The notes beneath the pieces are model-generated. The model worked only from the letters and a program-made list of their open reading frames with translations, had not been told where the DNA came from and made no database searches. Below are positions 57,320 through 64,000 of a stretch of DNA of 64,000 bases, piece by piece (within the stretch, counting starts at the first letter, position 1; each line of letters begins with the position of its first letter). The stretch is from Aphidius gifuensis (taxonomy: Eukaryota > Arthropoda > Insecta > Hymenoptera > Braconidae), in NCBI RefSeq assembly GCF_014905175.1, contig NC_057793.1, forward strand, positions 11,718,001 through 11,782,000, in the 5' to 3' direction. The position numbers were made by a program, and so were the translations under genes.

Positions 57320-57496
57320 AGATACAATAAGTACTGATAAGTTATCATCAACTCAATGTCCTGATATATCAAGCCAATCAAAGGAAAACAAACAATATGA
57401 ATATTCGAAATGCGTAAAATTTGAAAAAACCAAGCTCATAAGATAAAGACACAAGACGAGAGCATGTCCAGATATTTAATTTATACATAAACGACC
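57320..57496 (+). repeat. Direct duplication, first copy
   Basis: About 177 bp (GATACAATAAGTACTGATAA to CATAAACGACC) recur at 57,739-57,915 with few changes, 419 bp apart. Confidence 0.9.
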
Positions 57497-57738
57497 ATCA
57501 TTTTTATGTGCTGCTCCTGTTTTTAGAAATAAAACAAGTCTACTACCAATAAATACCGAAATAGAAGTTGTCAAATTTAATAACACACGTGCATTTGACT
57601 CAGTTGCACAGCGTTTACTTACTGGTTGCACATCATTTGAAAAATATCAAGAACATATTTTATCAGTGGACATACCTATATTCCAATTTACAAAACTATT
57701 TGCTGTTACAGGCATCAATAGATACAATAGATCAAAAT
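57497..57738 (+). pseudogene. Coding-like remnant between the duplicated blocks
   Basis: The plus strand reads AAPVFRNKTSLLPINTEIE and AVAQ-like RAFDSVAQRLLTGCTSF, continuing into DIPIFQFTKLFAVTGIN. No homologue is recognised. Its position suggests the same element-encoded protein as upstream. Confidence 0.3.
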
Positions 57739-57915
57739 AGATACAATAAGTACTGATAAGTCATCATCAACTCAATGTCCTGATATATCAAGCCAATCAA
57801 AGGAAAACAAACAATATGAATATTCAAAATGCGTAGAAATTGGAAAAACCAAGCTCATAAGATAAAGACACAAGACGAGAGCATGTCCAGATATTTAATT
57901 TACACATAAACGACC
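57739..57915 (+). repeat. Direct duplication, second copy
   Basis: This is the partner of 57,320-57,496. It is followed directly by a coding-like stretch. Confidence 0.9.
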
Positions 57916-58105
57916 GGAGTCGTATATAAAATGTGGGCAAAAATATTGGTGGAAAATAACAAATCTGCCGAAGGTTTGTGTAATAAACATCGCAAGTTTA
58001 ACAGATGATTTATTAAAAGAACCACCATCAGTAGTAACATTAGAATGCTCAACTCGTGAAATTACTCGAGAAGAAAAGACAGTTACTACTTTTACTACTT
58101 AATTT
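57916..58105 (+). pseudogene. C-terminal piece of the element-encoded protein
   Basis: The frame reads YIKCGQKYWWKITNLPKVC, then NIASLTDDLLKEPPSVVTLE and REITREEKTVTTF before a stop. Lys/Pro-rich KEPPSVVTL-type tails follow YW-containing blocks in the family I associate with the remnant upstream. It supports an element end near 58,105. Confidence 0.35.
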
Positions 58106-58114
58106 AAAACTAAG

Positions 58115-58800
58115 AATCGGGCAGCGCCGACATCAACAATCGAGGCAGAGCTCTAATTAACTCCATATTTGCCACGAACCTGGAGGTCATCAATCGAAGT
58201 AGTGAACTTACTTCCTTAACTAGTGTAAGAAACTCGGTAATAGCCACACCACAATGGCCACACCGAATGTTGCAGGTAGAATTAAGAACTGCAAGGCATT
58301 CAATGACCTGACATCGTTGTATCATCGATACATTTAGTTTAGATTATGGTTTACGGTGACTGCGGTTGAGCTCTGCAAAAAGACTGTAAGCAGGCGGTCA
58401 GGATGGCCAAGAGGGACTCTGGGGACAAGTTCTGTAGGAAAATCTCCAGTGTTCCAGACGCGGCTAAGCTGAAGAAAATTATTTCCGAGAAATAATGTGC
58501 AGCAGGTAGAACTCTCGAAATTTTCGAGTATGTAAACTACTTGTCAATCCAGACAAGACGCGGTAGTCTTTACAGGTAAAAGAAAGCTATAAGCAGCACT
58601 GTGGGTCACGACCCGACTTATAAGAAATATTCAGTTGGTGGGACGCGCAGGTGATTTTGGACATTGCTGTCGAGTAGAGGAACTTAAATTCTGCGGTTTT
58701 AGGCAGGCAGGACTTTCTGGAAGGCTTTGAAACAAAATACAGGTTAAATTATCCAGAAAAGGAGGAGTGGACGAATGAACCAGGTCCGACCTCGGGATGC
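58115..58800 (+). pseudogene. LINE fragment, second copy
   Basis: The endonuclease-domain piece NNRGRALINSIFATNLEVIN (58,130-58,200) is followed by a gap. Then come KDCKQAVRMAKRDSGDKFC with VPDAAKLKK (58,375-58,490), LLVNPDKTR-like text near 58,540, and GILDIA-type sequence at 58,655-58,780 matching 43,540-43,440. It is the same family as 42,960-44,850 but with different internal deletions, and in opposite orientation. Confidence 0.8.
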
Positions 58801-58849
58801 GATCTAAAATGCGATGTAAAATCTCATTTTTTTCGGCCCAATTTTATCT

Positions 58850-59640
58850 GTTGATGGAATTTTCTAGAAAAAAATTGGCTTCAATTTAAAAATGATATTT
58901 ACAAATGTTGTAGCGTTCAGAAAGACAAAGTCATCTAATCAGACTACGTACAATTTTGTGAAGATATCTCAAACTTTTATTATGAGTTTTTCTTCAAAAT
59001 TTGCACGTGTATACCAATTTTATTATTATTCAAATTCTTATATTTGGTTGTGTAATTCTCACAACTTAAATTTTATTTTCATAATTTTAATTATTATTAT
59101 TATTTATTATATTCGTTGAGAGGCAGTTATTATGTTCTCACAACTAAATTTACACTTTGATACATTTATTTTGGTGATGCAATTTTACAATCATCGACTT
59201 TAAATATAATATTTCTTGTCTCACATGCGTGATTCAAGCCTCCAGTTGAGAATCAGTTTGCCACGTGCTTTCAATACAATTTTACAATTTTATTTATTTC
59301 ATTTTTTTTCTTGATGATGTATTTTATACAATCATCTACTTTACCGGTATTTTTTCGTTTTACTTACGTGGTCCAACTGAATTTTGACAATTTTCATTTA
59401 TTTTTGACAATGTATTTACATAATTATCAAAGTATTTTTATTTTCTCACTCGTGGTTGAACCTCTAGTTGGGAGCCATTTGTATCGTGCTTACAACTAAA
59501 TCTTTACGATTATTTATTTATTTTATTTTTTGTCTTGATGGTGTATTTTTCTACAATCATCGAATTTATGAATGATATTTTTTTTGTTCTCTCACCTCGG
59601 GGTTCGAGCACCTCGTTGAGAGCCAATTGTAACCTGTTAT
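58850..59640. repeat. Tandem repeat, about 150-190 bp units
   Basis: Four degenerate units share ACAATCATCGACTTTAAATATAATATTT-like starts (in parts), a CTCAC...GTGGTT-CAA block, CCTCNAGTTGAGAGCCA and TTTATTTATTTTATTTTTTGTCTTGATG. Related text lies at 59,010-59,150. Confidence 0.7.
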
Positions 59641-59949
59641 TTTTATACTGTTTGAATTATTATCAATATTCAAACTTTTGCCACCAAATTACTTTAGTTT
59701 ATTATTTTAGGATTTTTTTTAAATACTTAATAAATAAAATCAAATACAATTTTTGATTTGATATAAAAAAAACTATTTATTGAATATTTATTCTAACGAG
59801 ATATATGTATTATTAATGATTATACAAGATATGTTTTAATGTATGTGTGAAGTGGTAAAGCCACGTCACCAAGATAGATTTGAGCAAGTTTTATTTTTTG
59901 GACGCACTCAATGCTGGCCAGACTTGAAGAATTTTATATTTTACACACT

Positions 59950-60260
59950 AATTTATGAGGCAACACGTGTGGATTAGGGTTGTTTGTCGTGTGTGGTTCA
60001 CAAATTGAAGAATTCACTGGCGCTACTCTTCATCTCGTGTAAGACAGTTACTAAACTTCTGCACAAGACTAACTCCTCTTTGAGCAACATCGTTCACGAC
60101 TTCCAAATCTTTAAGGACGTTCAAACATTCTTGATAGATTGTGTCTTGTTCCCATGCATTAGGATTTTTCATAAAAAAATTTGACGTGAGTTCAAATTGT
60201 TCTAAAAGCTTCAGTGACTTTTGTGTGACAAAGCAACCAACAGCTTGTAGAATGAGTTAG
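59950..60260 (-). pseudogene. C-terminal fragment of an element-encoded protein
   Basis: The minus strand reads ILQAVGCFVTQKSLKLLEQF, MKNPNAWEQDTIYQECLNVL, KDLEVVNDVAQRGVSLVQKF and LTRDEE followed by broken RQ..LQFV. The NDxAxRGVxLxxxF and DEExRQxxLQ pattern marks the C-terminus of a protein family I know only as uncharacterised in many invertebrate genomes. Two stops near 60,010 and 60,025 disrupt it. Confidence 0.5.
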
Positions 60261-60319
60261 TTGCAATTTGCCTCACAGATTTTCTTGTTTATCTTTCGGT
60301 CTAATCTACTATCTTTACC

Positions 60320-61065
60320 CAGGTAGAAATTCAGCCTCGAATCGACATCGATCGAGGCTCATTTCCGAGCCTTCCGCTCGGATCGACGTCGGGAGCGAGC
60401 TCTATTCGATGTCGGAATGTAACGCTTTTCGACGTCGAAACGAGACTAAAACGAGGCTAAAAAAAAAAAAGTGGGATAGAACCTCAAAAAAGTTATTATT
60501 TAATTGTTTTATATAGTTTTATTGTAAATAACAGTAAAAGTAATGATTATTATTAATGAAACAACATAATTAATGAATTTTGAGGTGTTTTTCTATTCAG
60601 TCTCGGCGTAACCGCTTTTTAGTCTCGATTCGACGTCGAAACGAGACTAAAACGATGCTAAAAAAAAATAAGGCGGAAAATATCTAAAAAATGTTATTAT
60701 TTAATTGTTTTATATAGTTTTATTGTAAATAATAGTAAAACTAATGAATATTATTGATAAAACATCATAAATAATGAATTTCATAGTATTTTTCTATTGA
60801 GTCTCGGTATAACCGGTTTTTGGTCTCGATTCGACGTCGAAACGAGACTAAAACGAGGCTAAAAAAAAAATAAGGCAGAAAAATTCTAAAAAATGTTATT
60901 ATTTAATTGTTTTATATAGTTTTATTGTAAATTATAGAAAAATAAATAATTATTATTTATCAAACAACATAATTAATGAATTTTACGGTATTTTTCTATT
61001 CAGTCTCGGTGTAACCGGTTTTTAGTCTCGATTCGACGTCGAAACGAGACTAAAACAAGGCTTAA
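60320..61065. repeat. Tandem repeat of about 200 bp with a 36-bp palindrome per unit
   Basis: Three full units and one partial carry TTTTAGTCTCGATTCGACGT and its mirror (60,617-60,652; 60,818-60,853; 61,018-61,055), then AAAACGAGGCTAAAAAA and TTGTTTTATATAGTTTTATTGTAAAT. The left part has an AGCCTCGA...TCGAGGCT hairpin at 60,332-60,360 and several CGACGTCG motifs. It is preceded by CCCAGGTAGAAATT, similar to a MITE end at 47,948. Confidence 0.85.
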
Positions 61066-61079
61066 GGTGGAGCCACAAA

Positions 61080-61450
61080 CATGCGCCAATTTATACTACG
61101 CATCTTATGTTCGCTTTTTTTTCAAAGTAAATTACATGTAATAGAATTATGTAAAAAAAAAATAATCTCCAAGGAAAAGCAGTAGCTAAGGAAAAAATGT
61201 AGCTAAGGAATTAATGTGACTAAGGAATTATTTCCTTGAAACATAATTCTTTGGCAACCTCAATTCCTTAGCTACATCTTTTCCTTAGCCACTGCTTTTT
61301 CTTGGACATTTGTATTTTAAAAAAATAAATTTACATGTATTTTATTTATAAAATAAATAAAAAATGTCCAAGGAAAAGCAGTAGCTAAGGAAAAAATGTA
61401 GCTAAGGAAAAAATGTAGCTAAGGAATTGAGGTTGCCAAAGAATTTTTAC
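61080..61450. repeat. AGCTAAGGAAAA inverted array
   Basis: The block CAAGGAAAAGCAGTAGCTAAGG with AATTGAGGTTGCCAAAGAATT occurs three times (about 61,155, 61,235-61,300 inverted, and 61,360-61,445), giving hairpins. It belongs with the arrays at 39,420 and 47,885. Confidence 0.75.
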
Positions 61451-61779
61451 TGTGGTTGTTCTGCAATTAATGTTGATACTTGCTTACTTCATATTATATC
61501 AGACAGTATAATCGTACTTAAACAGGCAATGCAAATGGCCTATTTATTTTAGTTTTTTTGGAAGAGTAATTAATCCGCGATTATTTACTCTTCAAAACAG
61601 AGTCTTAACGACAATTGAATATACAGCGAGATACACGATTTAACATTAATAAGAATCAATTGAAAATGTCAATTTCGTAATTAACTATAGGGACAAATTT
61701 GGGTCGTAAATTATAACAGTGTAAATTACAAAAAAAAAATGGTATTTATTACAAATTCGTATCCTTAATTTATATACAT
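61451..61779. other. No gene seen
   Basis: AT-rich sequence between the inverted array and the viral relic. Nothing is recognised. Confidence 0.4.
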
Positions 61780-61799
61780 CATGGTAAACAGGAAAAAAT

Positions 61800-62372
61800 G
61801 GAAGAAGGACAATCATCCAAAGTTCAGTCATCGTCGGACTTCTGTATGCATTGGACACTGGAGTGGTGTGTACCGTGATGGCGCTCGTGGAGGAGGAATA
61901 TCATCAAACAACCAGTTCCCATCATCTCTGGTTTGGTCAGGTTGTGGTGAAACTGCGTTATTGTTTGCTCTGGATGAACTCTCAATTAGTGGAGTTCTTC
62001 TTCCTCCTTCCTCTGGCGAGCTTATAGAAATCTCATTACTCTGATTTCTCGAAGGTGAGACTTCTATTGGGCTAAAGGATGGTCGTCCAATCGATCATAT
62101 TCTGCTCCTCCTCGCATTGGATATGGTTTATAATGATCCGGAGTGGTCTTTTTTGATTCATCAGATGGTGGTGGTAACCATCGTCGCTTGTTGATACATT
62201 CTTGCCACCCACTACCTCGACAACCGTGAATTTTTTTTTCTGTCTGTAACCAGCTGATTGATTTTGCTGGCCACCTACGAGTGTCTCTCCTATCGGATTT
62301 GTCGATAGGTGACCCCTTCTTTTCTAGCATGGTCTGGAGGATTCCCGTAAACGCTGGTAATGGACTATTCAT
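61800..62372 (-). pseudogene. Unrecognised reading frame downstream of the viral glycoprotein
   Basis: A 102-residue frame begins at 62,372 (MNSPLPAFTGILQTMLEKKG), is basic and Trp/Pro-containing and stops at 62,064. Coding-like text continues in another frame to about 61,830 with a Ser/Pro-rich acidic composition, so a frameshift near 62,060 probably splits one protein. It follows the glycoprotein relic on the same strand after about 160 AT-rich bases and could be the next viral gene. I recognise no family. Confidence 0.4.
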
Positions 62373-62534
62373 TATGTGTTGAATCTTGATTTATAAACAA
62401 AAAGACCTCAGAACGACCACAATAATACCCTCAATTTATTACCTTTTTTATTTATTTATTACCATGATGTTCGTATTCCTAATCTTAAAATTACTGATTA
62501 TTATTATTTTTAATATTTTATCGGTAATTACAAA

Positions 62535-64000
62535 TTATTTTAATTGAAGGATTTGGCGATAATCATTATTAGTAGGAGCAATTGGGTACAAGCCTGGTTC
62601 CACGGCTCTATTAGATAACTCGACGTCGGAAGAGGTCTCATTGAGGTATTCCCCACTACCAGTTCGTTTTGCTTTTCGTTCGTGTAACAGACCAGTCGCC
62701 AGAATCGACCATAATGCTGCCAATAAATGTACTGACTAACCGTATACAGCATGGAGGGCGTAACCATGTAATATGGTATCTGCTATTGTCTTAAAAATGT
62801 GGACAATAGTGAATATACCAATATATCCAGCACTAATATCACTAAAGTAAGTAAATTTACTCCATGTCTTTTCCTAGACGTTTTCGGATATCTTTTCGAA
62901 ATCCTCATCGCTGAAGATTCTCATGTAGGATCTTTTAGCGTATACGAGGTTTGTACGAGAAGCTTGAGCTGAGAAATCACCCAATACCATGGATCTCTTA
63001 ATAAGGAACATGATTCTTTTCCTCATGTTCTGTAGATCTTCTGAGGTATAAATACCTGATGAGGCTAGTTCTGTCAATGCGTTGCATTTCCAGTTAGCTG
63101 TAGTGGCAGGTTTCAAAATTGAAGGTTTTTCTTCCAAGACTGGGTTAGGAATAAATTTGTACCGTAGATTGTCAATTTTAAAATTTTGTGGTAGGGGTCC
63201 GTTGCATGGTAGTTGAGTGGCCTCAGGGGTTATAATGTGCGTGCGACGAGTCATGAACATACTTTCATTTTTACCTTTTGTGATTGGTAAATTACTGTAA
63301 CATTTACCATCTTGTCTTATTTTCACCTCCACAGCAACACATTGAATCATATGAATTACTTCCCCTGCTACTATTGCTATGTAGCCAGGTTTACCCATAT
63401 ATTACAAAGCGAATTCATCGAGGATATTTGCAGCGAGGGACAGGCTTGCACGCAATTGTTTCCTCTCCAATCTACATTCATTTTCGATAAGTTATAATAT
63501 AATTTGCTCATTTGGTTGTTTGCCCTACGCTCTACGTAAACGAACTTAGCATCTACGTAACTCATCATATCATGTATTTCAAGATCGTTTCTTTCTTTAG
63601 TCGAAGGTGATTGACCTACTGTTATAAATAATCTGGGGTGTTCGGTAGTAAGTATTCCGATGCCGCAATTTTCAAATGACCTTTTTGTTTTAAGAGAAAA
63701 AGCTCTAACCGTTTTGATCTACTGTATATACCGTGCCTTCTTTGCTTTCCGCTACATTAGCTTCACCAAACCATATGGTTGCGTACTTTCCTGCATCGAA
63801 CCATTGGCTTGCTGGTCTACTGTCCGAAAAAGCATAACCGCCGTACATGTCGATACATGATTCAGCACTCAACTGGCAAGAAGTTTTCGAATTAAAATGG
63901 ATCTTGTTTTGTTCTAACTTAACTCTAGCGCTTTGTTTCGTATAAGTAATGGTTACGGAGGCTGTCACGACAACATGGTTCCAGCTTCCATAAGCATCCG
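62535..64000 (-). pseudogene. Endogenous negative-strand RNA virus glycoprotein, broken, chuvirus-like
   Basis: Four minus-strand open pieces in different frames: 64,000-63,705 (open to the window edge), 63,568-63,377, 63,398-62,874 (174 residues) and 62,767-62,535. The largest piece begins with a block containing GEVIHM and a conserved Cys, followed by RTHI and a Cys-containing NGPLP segment. From memory this is the pattern of jingchuvirus-type glycoproteins. The last piece is hydrophobic and then polar, as expected of a membrane anchor and short tail. Frame changes occur near 63,700, 63,390 and 62,800. Rhabdovirus-like origin is the main alternative. Capture of such glycoproteins by BEL/Pao elements is known, but no gag-pol is next to it here. 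Confidence 0.6.

Noticed and set aside
61781..62044. Plus-strand 87-residue frame
   Set aside because: The opposite strand continues the frame that follows the viral glycoprotein, and composition on the plus strand shows no known motif.

Overview
This window looks like a gene-poor, very AT-rich stretch of an arthropod genome, most likely an insect. That is inferred from the mix of BEL/Pao, Ty3/gypsy, Polinton, Helitron and mariner elements and an endogenous negative-strand RNA virus glycoprotein. A hymenopteran is plausible but not shown. I find no intact host gene. The only host-like coding trace is a broken MAST-type kinase fragment. Nearly everything recognisable is a transposable element, a nested insertion, a satellite array or a viral relic.

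Layout: 2.0-3.4 kb holds the 3' end of a BEL/Pao retrotransposon with a polypurine tract and a putative 3' LTR, whose transcribed part contains a row of hairpins sharing one loop. A tRNA-containing dispersed repeat (4.9-5.0 kb) and a TTAA-flanked palindromic transposon (5.2-6.0 kb) follow. From 6.1 to 23.4 kb lie two related Ty3/gypsy elements in tandem on the minus strand. Copy 1 (6.1-16.9 kb) has gag, protease and a truncated RT. Copy 2 (17.9-23.4 kb) has gag, the start of protease and a probable 5' LTR. Both have a long leader made of tandem arrays. Copy 2 preserves the empty sites of two insertions found in copy 1.

From 23.5 to 32.1 kb come an 18-bp TACGTA satellite, a 51-bp array, a palindromic MITE and a 4.26-kb DNA transposon with about 450-bp terminal inverted repeats and matching 4-bp target duplications. 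This transposon carries a four-exon minus-strand gene that reads through open for 740 codons. It is the best-preserved gene in the window, and the palindromic MITE beside it shares its ends.

From 33 to 45 kb there are decayed Polinton polymerase and integrase, a mariner-type transposase, a nested foldback, a second copy of the gypsy-type LTR, the MAST kinase fragment and a LINE with RNase H. From 45 to 64 kb there are a broken coiled-coil/RING reading frame, a 2.1-kb foldback with nested MITEs, a second Polinton polymerase abutting a Helitron Rep remnant, fragments of element-encoded proteins, a second LINE fragment, several tandem arrays and, at the right edge, a broken chuvirus-like glycoprotein on the minus strand.

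The sequences do not work together as a pathway. The window is a layered record of insertions. Its value lies in the datable nesting, the non-autonomous/autonomous pair at 26.9-32.1 kb and several structured repeats without an obvious explanation.
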